From Leptospiraceae bacterium (GTDB lineage Bacteria; Spirochaetota; Leptospiria; Leptospirales; Leptospiraceae), in the NCBI GenBank assembly GCA_016708435.1, contig JADJFV010000002.1, positions 344,570 to 408,569 on the forward strand: 64,000 nt of DNA, written 5' to 3'. A program made the translations under genes and the position numbers. The notes under the pieces are model-generated. The model was not told the DNA's origin and did no database searches. It saw only the letters and a list, made by a program, of their open reading frames with translations. Of the stretch, positions 25,354-34,121 are shown in pieces; within the stretch, counting starts at the first letter, position 1; the number at the start of each line of letters is the position of its first letter.

Positions 25354-26643
25354 ATGAACACAGAAACTTATATGAATATGGATATGCTTCGCTTCATCAC
25401 AGCAGGAAGCGTAGATGATGGGAAGAGCACTTTAATAGGCAGACTTCTTTTTGATAGCAAGCAAATATTTGACGATCAAATGGATGCGATTGAAAAATCA
25501 AGTGAAAGACGAGGTGACGGTTACACTAACTTAGCCTTACTTACAGATGGACTAAAAGCAGAGCGCGAGCAAGGCATCACAATAGACATTGCCTATAAAT
25601 ATTTCGCAACTCCAAAGCGAAAGTTTATCATTGCAGATGCTCCGGGGCATATACAGTATACCCGCAATATGGTGACTGGTGCATCAACAGCAAATCTTGC
25701 TATCATATTAATCGACGCTAGAAAAGGAGTGATTGAACAAACATTCAGGCACACCTTTCTAGTGGCTCTATTAGACATTCCTTATATTACTGTTTGCGTT
25801 AATAAACTAGATCTTGTCAATTATTCTGAAGAAGTCTTTGAAAAAATCAAAACGGATTATCTAAAATTCGCAAAGCCATTGATCGAAAAAATGGGAATCA
25901 AAGAGATTAATTTTATTCCAATTTCTGCACTCAACGGGGATAATGTCGTTGAGCCATCAAACCACATGCCTTGGTATAAAGGCTCATCCCTCATTCAATA
26001 CTTAGAAAATATAGACATTGATAAATCGCATAATTATGATTTGCCTCGATTCCCAGTTCAATGGGTGATTAGACCAATCGCAAATGAATACCATGACTAT
26101 CGTGCCTATGCGGGTATGGTAAATGCTGGAGTCTTCAGAAAAGGAGATACGATTACAGTTCTACCCTCTGGCACGAAATCAAAAATTAAAGCAATTGATA
26201 CCCTGGAAGGAGAGGTAACAGAAGCGTATCCTCCAATGTCCGTTGCAATTCGCTTAGAAGATGAAGTAGATATAAGCCGAGGCGATATGCTAGTAAAAGA
26301 AAAAATGCCAGTCGAGACGCAAGAGTTTGAAGCATATATTTGTTGGATGGATACAAAAAAAATGCAAACTGGCGGCAAATACCAATTGCGGCACACAACC
26401 AATTCCGTTAAATGTGTTGTCAAAGAAATTAAATACAAAATAAACATTAGCACTCTTGGAAAAATGGAAGGCGTAGATGCTCTTGAATTAAATGACATCG
26501 CAAAAGTTGTAATTAAAACAGCAAAGCCAATTTTCTATGATGAATATGCTACCAACCGAGGGACAGGTGCTTGCATCTTAATTGATGAAGGCACAAATCA
26601 AACATCAGGTGCTTGTATGATCATAGAAGGAGATTTAATCTGA
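25354..26643 (+). CDS. cysN: Sulfate adenylyltransferase large subunit (GTPase)
   Basis: The GTPase partner that drives APS synthesis by CysD. The 429-residue protein has a P-loop GSVDDGKSTLIGR, the switch element GITIDIAYKYF, ADAPGHIQYTRNM (G3) and NKLDLVNY (G4), then the translation-factor-like beta-barrel domains. It lacks a fused CysC kinase domain, matching the APS-type CysH. It follows the toxin gene by 12 bases and its stop overlaps the next gene's possible start. Confidence 0.95.
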   Translation: MNTETYMNMDMLRFITAGSVDDGKSTLIGRLLFDSKQIFDDQMDAIEKSSERRGDGYTNLALLTDGLKAEREQGITIDIAYKYFATPKRKFIIADAPGHIQYTRNMVTGASTANLAIILIDARKGVIEQTFRHTFLVALLDIPYITVCVNKLDLVNYSEEVFEKIKTDYLKFAKPLIEKMGIKEINFIPISALNGDNVVEPSNHMPWYKGSSLIQYLENIDIDKSHNYDLPRFPVQWVIRPIANEYHDYRAYAGMVNAGVFRKGDTITVLPSGTKSKIKAIDTLEGEVTEAYPPMSVAIRLEDEVDISRGDMLVKEKMPVETQEFEAYICWMDTKKMQTGGKYQLRHTTNSVKCVVKEIKYKINISTLGKMEGVDALELNDIAKVVIKTAKPIFYDEYATNRGTGACILIDEGTNQTSGACMIIEGDLI

Positions 26644-27155
26644 GTCGAAAATACCTTCCGATGATGCTCGATGTAACAAATAAAAATATTTTGTTGCTAG
26701 GCGGCGGGAAGGCAAGTGCAGAAAAATTGAGAACCCTTTCTCAACTCGGGAAACGGATAACAGCCATTTCTCCCGATTTCATTGAGGAGTTTCATTCCTT
26801 AGATTGGATTGATTTTGTTTACCGCAAGTATCAATACGGAGACCTAAAAGGATTTGATGTGGTCTACTCAGGAGTAAACGATAGAGATGTAGAACTAGAA
26901 ATTTTAAAAGAAGCTAAAGAGAGAAATGTTCTAATTAATTTTATCGACAAGGTGGAAGACTCTCTTTTTATTTCTGCATCGACTTTGATACAGGATAATT
27001 TCAGTATTTTTATATCAACGTATGGTCGTGCACCCGGTGGAGCCAAATTGATTCGACAGGAGTTAGAGGCTAAGATAGATTTGCTAAATTTGAATCTAAA
27101 AGTAGGGGATATGGCAAGAGAAAGAGAGCAGAGGAAAATCAATTCTAAATTTTGA
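26640..27155 (+). CDS. Precorrin-2 dehydrogenase / sirohydrochlorin ferrochelatase-like
   Basis: Needed to make siroheme for the sulfite reductase. The NAD-binding motif is NILLLGGGKASAEKLRTL and the domain ends with GRAPGGAKLIRQELE, typical of the CysG N-terminal/Met8 family. Reading begins with SRKYLPMMLD, the usual family N-terminus, so a CTG at 26640 with AAGGAG 7 bases before and a CTGA overlap with the cysN stop is the best start; the nearest ATG codons (26613 inside cysN, 26661) give a long or a truncated N-terminus. The product is about 171 residues, so the chelatase part is short. Confidence 0.8.
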   Translation: MSRKYLPMMLDVTNKNILLLGGGKASAEKLRTLSQLGKRITAISPDFIEEFHSLDWIDFVYRKYQYGDLKGFDVVYSGVNDRDVELEILKEAKERNVLINFIDKVEDSLFISASTLIQDNFSIFISTYGRAPGGAKLIRQELEAKIDLLNLNLKVGDMAREREQRKINSKF

Positions 27156-27207
27156 ATTAAGAATTAATAATGTGCTAGTTTATCAAAAGAAAATCAAATA
27201 GAATTGA

Positions 27208-27921
27208 ATGCAAGTAACTATACCATTTGAGGCTAATACAGTTTATCTGATCGGGGCAGGCTCAGGCGATGTTAAATATCTTACCCTTGAGGCTGATGCA
27301 ATTCTTTCCCAAGCAGAAATTATTCTTTATGATTCAAAGCTTGATTCGTTAAAAGAGTATTATCCTCAAGCAATTTGGGAAGCTGTCGGAAAGAAAAGAG
27401 GATTTCATGAGAAAAAGCAAAGTGAAATCAATGAACTTTTACTAAAATATGCTCTAGAAAAAAAAAGAGTTGTCCGACTCAAAGGAGGAGATGTTAGTTT
27501 CTTTGCTCGTAGTTCAGAAGAAATTCAAATACTACAAAAACATGGAATTCAAATAAAACTTGTGATGGGAATCTCAAGTCCACAGCTCTTAGCCGAAGCG
27601 TTAGGCGAATCCCTTACACACCGTGATCTAACACGAAGCATTTCCTACTATAGTGGTTACTGGGATAAAACAATTCCGCGAGTAAGTCTACCTAATACAG
27701 ATGCTCATATCATTTTTATGGGACTAGGGGAAATTGAAGCTATCGTCACACTTCTCCTCGACTCCGGCAAATCACCCGAAACCTCCTTTATTGCTGCAAG
27801 CAACTTAGGCAGACCCAGTCAGCGGATACTCAAGACTATTCTCTCGAAAGCAATCGAGGAAGTGCGAAATTCTAATCTAGAAAGTCCTACACTTCTTGCC
27901 ATTGGATTGAATCATGTTTGA
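27208..27921 (+). CDS. cobA: Uroporphyrinogen-III C-methyltransferase
   Basis: Adds two methyl groups to uroporphyrinogen III on the route to siroheme. The 237-residue protein has the tetrapyrrole methylase start VYLIGAGSGDVKYLTLEA, the RLKGGDVSFFARSSEEI motif (normally RLKGGDPFVFGRGGEE) and GISSPQLLAEALG. The motif is somewhat changed but the gene is intact and its operon position supports the function. It closes the sulfate assimilation operon. Confidence 0.87.
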   Translation: MQVTIPFEANTVYLIGAGSGDVKYLTLEADAILSQAEIILYDSKLDSLKEYYPQAIWEAVGKKRGFHEKKQSEINELLLKYALEKKRVVRLKGGDVSFFARSSEEIQILQKHGIQIKLVMGISSPQLLAEALGESLTHRDLTRSISYYSGYWDKTIPRVSLPNTDAHIIFMGLGEIEAIVTLLLDSGKSPETSFIAASNLGRPSQRILKTILSKAIEEVRNSNLESPTLLAIGLNHV

Positions 27922-27966
27922 GGGAAATTAGGTTGGTTGCTTTACAAAGAATCGAACTGGCAGAAT

Positions 27967-29022
27967 TTATTGTTCAATGCAGTAAATTCTACTAAGTGTA
28001 GAGCAAGATTGCGTTGAATATGTCATCCATCCACTTCCTGTATAGCTAGAATATCCAGCTATCCCATTTACTCCAGAACTTGAGCTAGACCAGGCATTGC
28101 ACTCCATAGCATAGTTTAATTTATCGCCAAACCATGTGTAACCTCCATTCGAAGCGGAGTCAATCGATGAACTCAAGGTGAACTGAGTCGGATATGGACT
28201 TACATCAACAGCTGAATTGATAAGACCTCCTGCCAAATTTATATAACTTGCATAGCTGTCATAATTGCCTTTAAAAACTCCATAGCTATCTCTTAATATT
28301 GCTTTGTATGTTTTTGATGAATCCGGTCGTTTTGTATCCGAATTGCACTTAGCATCTGCACCTGCAATTCCCCCCATCTTTCCATTGTAAAGAGTTTGAG
28401 TTGTAAATATTCTTCTATCCAAATTTATTTTTGATATTACGATATAATAGGAGTATGTTGAATATGAACTTGTATAACAAGAAAGCGAGTTTGTTGATGA
28501 ACTCAATGTATAAGCTTTAAATTGTTCAGTCAATTCTATGCCTTCGACAAAACATTTAGCTGTAGAAGCAATTGAAAATTTAATTATTTTTATAAAAAAC
28601 GTTTCTGTTTTTTCGGGTTTAAACGAATAATAATCATAGTCATAATCTTTTGTCTGTCCATCTATAACATAAAGTGAATACTTCGAATCGTAGGGAACCA
28701 CATTTGCATTTTCTTTTGAGTCGTTTGGTTCAATGCTTTTATATTCGCATTTAGTATCAGTTGAAGCGGATGCACATTGAGGAACTGCGGGTGTAGGTGG
28801 CTTTATAAATGAGGATAACACGGAGTATTTACACAAGTCATTGTTTCCCAAAAGTGGAATCAGTGGATCAGAAGAATTCAGCAAGAACATGAGTGTGCAG
28901 TTCGTTGTATCTTTTTTTTCTTCCATGTCTATGCTACTTACTCCTGCTCCAAGAAAGCAGTTTGCGGATAAGAGTAATATTGAAATTGATAAAAGCAGTT
29001 GATTAATCATGTATGTATTCAT
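27967..29022 (-). CDS. DUF1554-domain surface lipoprotein
   Basis: A 351-residue exported lipoprotein with a signal peptide and Cys in LLLSANCFLG. The C-terminal 150 residues match DUF1554, best known from Leptospira: RRIFTTQTLYNGKMGGIAGA, AKCNSD, an alanine-lysine strand (TYKAILRDSY), WFGDKLNYAMECNAWSSS and a final IYCIEQ. The domain is a C-type-lectin-like fold seen on the surface. The middle part is Ser/Thr/Tyr-rich. It is the last of three genes for surface proteins. Ligand unknown. Confidence 0.85.
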   Translation of the reverse strand: MNTYMINQLLLSISILLLSANCFLGAGVSSIDMEEKKDTTNCTLMFLLNSSDPLIPLLGNNDLCKYSVLSSFIKPPTPAVPQCASASTDTKCEYKSIEPNDSKENANVVPYDSKYSLYVIDGQTKDYDYDYYSFKPEKTETFFIKIIKFSIASTAKCFVEGIELTEQFKAYTLSSSTNSLSCYTSSYSTYSYYIVISKINLDRRIFTTQTLYNGKMGGIAGADAKCNSDTKRPDSSKTYKAILRDSYGVFKGNYDSYASYINLAGGLINSAVDVSPYPTQFTLSSSIDSASNGGYTWFGDKLNYAMECNAWSSSSSGVNGIAGYSSYTGSGWMTYSTQSCSTLSRIYCIEQ

Positions 29023-29031
29023 TTTTTCATC

Positions 29032-30012
29032 CTAATTACATGTAGCTGTCACACCACCGGACGAATAGCAGGCACTACGAGCTGTCATCCCAAGGTCTTG
29101 AACTATTCCATTCCTAGATAGAATACAATGACATCTATCAACAGGTGGGCTTGATGGTTGAGAAGGTGAACTCGGCGCATTATTTGTATTAGCCGATGAA
29201 CTCCCACCACATGTATTATCTACCCAGGCTTGTTGCATAGAGCAATCAACTCCGCTTCCTTGACAAAAAGATAAGGTCGTTCGTGCATTTTCGCATTCAC
29301 TTGGTCCGGATGATTGATTTCCGCCTCCATCTGAATTATAAGCTGGTTGAGGTTGACTCCTTCGTCTTTCCGCCTGACGTCTCCGAGTTTCCTGTTCAGA
29401 AGATACAATGTCATTGTATGCTTTGTTCATACCTGCTACCTTGTTTTCTTGCGAAGCTTCATAATTTCTAATCTCAGTAACAGTTTTATTCTTCCAAGTG
29501 TTAGGAATCGTCGAACGGTAATTATCCTCTTCTATTACCCTAGATGCCGCTCTTACCTCGGAAGAATAACTCGCGTTATTCGCAAAACTGGAATAGCCCA
29601 TAATGCTATCGATTTCATCACTTATATTTGAGAATGATTTTTCAAATTCATCTACATTTTTGGTTAGATACTTAGTCACTACATCACTGGAACATTTTCT
29701 TGCTGCCTTTTGATTCTTTATGTTTGCTTTATGACATTTAAAAATAGCATCCACTGATTTTTCTGTATTGCACATGATTTTATCTTCGAGATCATTAGAA
29801 TTTCTGCATTCAATCTCTCTCGGACATTTCGTAACGCAATTTAAAATCTGCATTGGACTGGTAAAGGATCGATCTTCCCAGCAACCATCAATACAACTCA
29901 AACCTGTTTTCATTTTCCTGACAGCATTATAGATATGATTGGTAATCGTATCAGCTTGTAAAAAGCTAAATACAATTAAGAATGTTAGAAAGATAAAGAT
30001 ATTTCTTTTCAT
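29032..30012 (-). CDS. Cysteine-rich secreted protein of unknown function
   Basis: A 326-residue protein with a signal peptide (about residues 1-20) and two cysteine-rich ends: GLSCIDGCWED, NCVTKCPREIECR, MCNTEK and FKCHKAN near the start; SECENARTTLSFC, GVDCSMQQ, NTCGGS and CHCILSR near the end. Between them is a low-complexity Ser/Asn/Gln-rich linker. No known family is recognised. It lies between a DUF1554 lipoprotein and a second lipoprotein in one operon. Confidence 0.65.
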   Translation of the reverse strand: MKRNIFIFLTFLIVFSFLQADTITNHIYNAVRKMKTGLSCIDGCWEDRSFTSPMQILNCVTKCPREIECRNSNDLEDKIMCNTEKSVDAIFKCHKANIKNQKAARKCSSDVVTKYLTKNVDEFEKSFSNISDEIDSIMGYSSFANNASYSSEVRAASRVIEEDNYRSTIPNTWKNKTVTEIRNYEASQENKVAGMNKAYNDIVSSEQETRRRQAERRRSQPQPAYNSDGGGNQSSGPSECENARTTLSFCQGSGVDCSMQQAWVDNTCGGSSSANTNNAPSSPSQPSSPPVDRCHCILSRNGIVQDLGMTARSACYSSGGVTATCN

Positions 30013-30016
30013 AAAA

Positions 30017-30844
30017 TTATTCTCCTAGTGAATTTTCCTCTGCCGCTTTTTGATAGCTATGTCTAAGAATTGCTTTTCTCGCAACGACTTTGGCTTGTTC
30101 TTTTAGTTGCGAATCATTGCTATTAACCACAACATAAGCGGCTAACTCAGATGCTTTTTGATAGTTTTTTGAATCGAAATTTTCTTGTGCCGAGCGTAGA
30201 ACACTTGCATAATCTACTTTCGTATAGGAATTGCTTCTTTTGTTTGCTTCTTCTACACTAGCATTTTTTTCATCTCGTTCGAGTTTGGAATACATATCAT
30301 CATCAAAGATGTCAATTCCAAGCCATCCCAAGACTAAGTCTAAGTCTTCTCCGAAATTATAATGAAATTGGATTCCTATTAAACAAGAAATTGTAAAACC
30401 AATTCTCCCATAAAGATAGGGAGGATAGTCCCACCCAGTTTTAAATCTTTTTCTTCGATAAAAAGAAGGATCTTCTTCGGAAGGATCAAACCAATGTTCT
30501 ATCTTACCTTCTCTATTGCGGGGAAATCCATTTATGAATGTGCCAGTCCCAATTCCCATAGTATAATCCGTTGTGCGAGTATTGGTATTAAATTCTCCTC
30601 CTCTTAATCCAAAAGAACCAGCTTCGTTTCCTGAATAATAAGAAGTATAATGAAGTCCAAAAGAAGATCCGCTTATATCCATTTTAAATCCTATCGCAGG
30701 GTAAATTAAATTTACAGAAAAAACATCTGCTGCATCTCTAGCACGATCTTTCGCATAGCTTTTAAGAGAAGTGGAGCAATTTGTGATAAAAAGTGGAAGG
30801 ATAAATAGCCAAAATACCAAAATTTTTGGATGAAATTTTAACAT
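30017..30844 (-). CDS. Putative outer-membrane lipoprotein
   Basis: A 275-residue protein. The ATG at 30844 starts directly before a signal peptide with lipobox LFITNCS; an earlier ATG at 30934 would add 30 polar residues. The conserved block SYAKDRARDAADVFSVN is followed by glycine/tyrosine-rich beta strands, a short hydrophobic segment, and a helical C-terminus with a TPR-like pattern (YASVLRSAQENFDSKNYQKA). Function unknown; co-transcribed with the next two genes. Confidence 0.65.
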   Translation of the reverse strand: MLKFHPKILVFWLFILPLFITNCSTSLKSYAKDRARDAADVFSVNLIYPAIGFKMDISGSSFGLHYTSYYSGNEAGSFGLRGGEFNTNTRTTDYTMGIGTGTFINGFPRNREGKIEHWFDPSEEDPSFYRRKRFKTGWDYPPYLYGRIGFTISCLIGIQFHYNFGEDLDLVLGWLGIDIFDDDMYSKLERDEKNASVEEANKRSNSYTKVDYASVLRSAQENFDSKNYQKASELAAYVVVNSNDSQLKEQAKVVARKAILRHSYQKAAEENSLGE

Positions 30845-31056
30845 AATTAGCGAACTGTCTTTCAACGAACCCCTGAACTGTAAACTTCTCCACCAATTGC
30901 GCTTCTCCTGAAGCCAATTATAAATCTCTCTCATATAAAAACCTTACTTTAGTTTGGTGAATTGACAAATGGCTAATCTTCATTACCCGTTGCATTGTAG
31001 TTCCAAACTCATACTCACAGTGTATAACCACAAAAATCGCTTTGTCAATCGTCAAG

Positions 31057-31117
31057 ATTGATGAGATTCAGTGTTTTTTCGGGCTTTTTTCCTTAAAAAT
31101 CTCATCAATATTGATGA
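31057..31117. promoter_or_regulatory. Paired inverted sites upstream of a two-component operon
   Basis: A motif close to AATCTCATCAATMTTGAYGA occurs twice in opposite directions about 40 bases apart: once on the minus strand around 31049-31068 and once on the plus strand at 31098-31117. The second copy contains the perfect 16-base palindrome TCATCAATATTGATGA (31102-31117). It lies 116 bases upstream of the response regulator start and probably binds a dimeric regulator. The rest of this 300-base gap holds no visible gene. Confidence 0.55.
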
Positions 31118-31232
31118 AAGGCAGGCGATTTTACTTGAAAAGGTGGGTTAGAATTTTCGAATGACGTTAGGATATCTCTGAAAATAGAAAAAGTAATTAT
31201 GTGTTGTAAGAAAAGGAATTGATAGTAGCAAT

Positions 31233-31886
31233 ATGAACTTTCAAAATAAGGGAAATAAGAAAAATTTTACTATTGTCGAAGATAATGAAAACTTCAGAAA
31301 TACTCTTACAGGATTACTGAAAATAAGACCTGATGTGGGTCGAATCATAGAGTTCTCGTCGGCGGAAGAAGCTTTACATTCGGAATCATTATTAATTTCT
31401 GGATTTCTCATTGTGGACTATCGACTTGGCAAGGGAATGGATGGAATCTCTTTTTTAGGAGAAGAAAGCGTTAAGAGCTTACAAATTCCAAAGCTCATTC
31501 TCACTGGATACAATGCAGAGTCCAAGATATTTGATGCTTTAAAGCATGGTGCCACGGGATATATGTTTAAAGAAGATATTTATTCTTTAGGACAGATTTT
31601 AGAAATTTTACTTTCTGGTGGAGCCTATATATCGCCGACTATTGCTGTAATTGTTGCCAATTTTTTTAAAAGTGAAAGCAATCTACTTGAACATCAAAAG
31701 GCACTTACTGAAAGAGAAGAAGAAATTCTTCGAGAAATTGCTAGCGGATACTCTCCTGCTGAAATCGCAGAAAGGTTATCTCTTAGTCTCACCACGATTA
31801 GAACTCACATTCGAAACATTTATAAAAAGTTAGAAGTAAATAATCAGATTCAACTTCTGAAGAAAGCGAATGAAAGCCAATATTGA
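31233..31886 (+). CDS. Response regulator with LuxR-type HTH
   Basis: A receiver domain with acceptor aspartate in LIVDYRLGKG (Asp 62), acidic pair in FTIVEDNENF and conserved T/K residues in LILTGYN and YMFKEDI, followed by the helix-turn-helix ALTEREEEILREIASGYS. It is co-transcribed with a histidine kinase whose start overlaps its end by 17 bases. Paired operator-like sites lie upstream and may be its own binding sites. Confidence 0.9.
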   Translation: MNFQNKGNKKNFTIVEDNENFRNTLTGLLKIRPDVGRIIEFSSAEEALHSESLLISGFLIVDYRLGKGMDGISFLGEESVKSLQIPKLILTGYNAESKIFDALKHGATGYMFKEDIYSLGQILEILLSGGAYISPTIAVIVANFFKSESNLLEHQKALTEREEEILREIASGYSPAEIAERLSLSLTTIRTHIRNIYKKLEVNNQIQLLKKANESQY

Positions 31887-33141
31887 AAAATATATTCATT
31901 GGATAAGAAATCTTACTCTAAAGTTTCTGAAAAAATATTTTTCCTACGATTCACATATAAGTGCTTTTTTCCTTGAGCAGTATCAGAGAGGACTAAGAGT
32001 CTTTTTTATGGTGGGGGTGGTCAGTTATTCAGCCTATGCCATTTTTGACTATATGCAGGGTTTTTATCTTTTGCTTATTCTTCGCTTAATTATAATTATC
32101 CTTTGCATACTTCCTATTCTAGTTTATTTAAAAAAACTCGGATTTGCAAAGATGAAATATATTAGTAATCTATGCCTTTACTTGATATTAATCTTGGAAA
32201 TGGAAACCCAAATGCAAGCCACAGATGTTCCATTTTTTCATTCTTCTACATGGTTTGTAGATATACTGATCATTCTCATTCATGCACTGTATTTTCAGGG
32301 AACTCCAAAGCAGTATTCTCTTTATTGGTTAACACTCATTCTGTATTATTGTTCACGCTCATTTTTGAAAGTCGATAGAGAAATTAATCCTGTAATAATA
32401 AATGTTTGGATGTATCACTTTGAAGCATGGTTGTTTGGATCTGTTTTTAATTTCTGGTGGTTCAAAATTCGTTACGAGAGAACACTTGCAGATATTCGCT
32501 TAAAAGAAGAATACGAGAAAAGAATTTCGATCGAAAAAGAGCTTTCAAGAATAAAGGAAAGGGAGGCAATATTTGCAGATATTCATGATAGTCTTGGAGG
32601 TAAGCTATTGGATTTGTCACTTCAATTAAATAATCTGGAAACAGAAATGCAAATACCCTTACAATTCAAGTCCAAAATTGACAAGACACTCTCGGAAGTG
32701 TTAAAGGGACTTCGCAATAGGCTACTTGTTTATGATGATATCCAAAAAATCGAAAAGAATTTTTCGGAAGGGCTTGAATTATTCTTAGTTAGAAGGTATT
32801 CTCTTGCAGATAGAAAAATTCAGCTTTCCTTTGCTCCTTTTTTTTGTGATAATTCAATCCCAAAAGAAAAGGTTCCCTTGTTAATAAATGTCATTACCGA
32901 GTTGGTAAACAATGATTTAAAGTATGGTTTTGGAGTTTCTAAATGGTCTATCAACTCAAATCAGAAATTCTTATCTTTTCACATGCTAGCCAATACTAAC
33001 TGGAACTCATTACTCAATCAAACAAGAAATGGGCACCTTACTATACGAAAGAGAATAGATATATTAAATGCAGTTTTTATGGAGGAGGTAAATGGTTCGC
33101 TATACAGTTTTTACCTTTCTATTCCGACTAATGATGATTAG
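31870..33141 (+). CDS. Membrane histidine kinase with degenerate ATP domain
   Basis: A 423-residue membrane protein with about six hydrophobic helices (residues 43-200), a coiled coil, and the phosphorylation box IFADIHDSLGGKLLDLS (His 239), as in HisKA_3 kinases. The ATP domain keeps the N box (ITELVNNDLKYG) but the D-x-G-x-G box is missing (LANTNW) and the second glycine box is only NGHLTIRKR. It may therefore have weak or altered kinase activity. It pairs with the response regulator gene it overlaps. Confidence 0.8.
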   Translation: MKANIEKYIHWIRNLTLKFLKKYFSYDSHISAFFLEQYQRGLRVFFMVGVVSYSAYAIFDYMQGFYLLLILRLIIIILCILPILVYLKKLGFAKMKYISNLCLYLILILEMETQMQATDVPFFHSSTWFVDILIILIHALYFQGTPKQYSLYWLTLILYYCSRSFLKVDREINPVIINVWMYHFEAWLFGSVFNFWWFKIRYERTLADIRLKEEYEKRISIEKELSRIKEREAIFADIHDSLGGKLLDLSLQLNNLETEMQIPLQFKSKIDKTLSEVLKGLRNRLLVYDDIQKIEKNFSEGLELFLVRRYSLADRKIQLSFAPFFCDNSIPKEKVPLLINVITELVNNDLKYGFGVSKWSINSNQKFLSFHMLANTNWNSLLNQTRNGHLTIRKRIDILNAVFMEEVNGSLYSFYLSIPTNDD

Positions 33142-33151
33142 CCTTTAAAAA

Positions 33152-33391
33152 TTATTTTTCTTTCGGTGTAATCAAATCTTCTACTATTTCGCCAAGACCA
33201 GAGGCTTTAACAATATCAAATAAAAACTTGGTGTAGTTTATATGCTTGTGAAGTCTTTCGATATCAAGACGAAGATTTAATCTTTTTGCATGAAGCAAGA
33301 GTTCTATTTCATCTAAACTCATGTCTTTTGGATCTTTGGAAAGAAATTCTTCGCTTCCATGAAATGGATTAAAGGGAATGTTTGATTTCAT
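33152..33391 (-). CDS. Small protein at the end of a yqjDEK-like unit
   Basis: A 79-residue mostly helical, charged protein with no known family. It is separated from the upstream holin-like gene by 1 base, so they are in one operon: YqjD-like, YqjE-like, then this one, the place taken by yqjK in enterobacteria. No similarity with YqjK can be claimed from sequence alone. Confidence 0.6.
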   Translation of the reverse strand: MKSNIPFNPFHGSEEFLSKDPKDMSLDEIELLLHAKRLNLRLDIERLHKHINYTKFLFDIVKASGLGEIVEDLITPKEK

Positions 33392-33392
33392 T

Positions 33393-33752
33393 TTAGACGA
33401 TTTTCTTGATAAGGACAGCTAGTAGAATAAAGGATAATATCATTATACCAGAACCAAGACTCAAGGCAGTGGATATATGATCACCGTTAAAATACTTTAA
33501 TAATGCAAAATAACTCGCCATTACAATTAAAATGCTTCCAACTATTTTCAAAAAAAGGACATATAAAATCGCAATTGTAATTATAAAACCAAATTGGATT
33601 TTCTTCTGAATTGTTTTTTGAATGTAGAGAAATAATAATTCGAAGTAAGATACAAAGTGCTCAACTAAACTGAGCACTTGATTTAAGAGTGTATCTTTTT
33701 TTTCTTCTTGCTCTTCTACTTGAGCTTGAGACGCTTTTTTCTTTCTTGCCAA
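33393..33752 (-). CDS. YqjE-like phage-holin-family membrane protein
   Basis: A 119-residue protein with a polar N-terminus and two or three hydrophobic helices (FGFIITIAILYVLFLKIVG, ILIVMASYFALL, LGSGIMILSFILLAVLI), like the YqjE/holin-X family (Phage_holin_3_6). It sits between a DUF883 gene and a small helical protein gene with 1-base gaps. In E. coli the corresponding genes affect membrane and ribosome behaviour in stationary phase. Confidence 0.65.
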   Translation of the reverse strand: MARKKKASQAQVEEQEEKKDTLLNQVLSLVEHFVSYFELLFLYIQKTIQKKIQFGFIITIAILYVLFLKIVGSILIVMASYFALLKYFNGDHISTALSLGSGIMILSFILLAVLIKKIV

Positions 33753-33753
33753 A

Positions 33754-34032
33754 TTATTCTTTTCTGCGCGCTAAAAGCCCAACGAGAACACCAACACCAA
33801 CACCAATACCTATTCCGATTAACGTTGCTTTTTGAGGATTTTTTGTGATATACTCACCAACGTTATCAATAACTTGTTTTGCTTTAACTCCAGCTTCATC
33901 GCCGAAGTGTTTAATCTTTTCTGAAATATCTGAGACTTGTTCCAAGTAGTTTTCCCTCGCTCTTTTTTTTATATTCTCTGATTCTTTACTCAATATTTTG
34001 AATTCTGTTGCTAATTTTTCCTGTGCTTCCAT
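33754..34032 (-). CDS. DUF883 (YqjD/ElaB-like) membrane-anchored protein
   Basis: A 92-residue protein with a long amphipathic helix and a C-terminal glycine-rich hydrophobic anchor (GIGIGVGVGVLVGLLARRKE), the exact layout of YqjD/ElaB family proteins, which bind ribosomes at the inner membrane in E. coli. The conserved NPQKATLIG segment precedes the anchor. First gene of the three-gene unit. Confidence 0.85.
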   Translation of the reverse strand: MEAQEKLATEFKILSKESENIKKRARENYLEQVSDISEKIKHFGDEAGVKAKQVIDNVGEYITKNPQKATLIGIGIGVGVGVLVGLLARRKE

Positions 34033-34121
34033 GAATTCTATTTAAAAAATAAGTTAATTGCTTGCAATAAATTTTTGAAAAATAAAATAGAACTACAGCT
34101 TGTTTATTCTCGGGGGGCACT

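Noticed and set aside
27967..28400. DGR variable region in the DUF1554 protein
   Set aside because: Although the fold may be lectin-like, codons are ordinary low-GC ones with no NNC bias.
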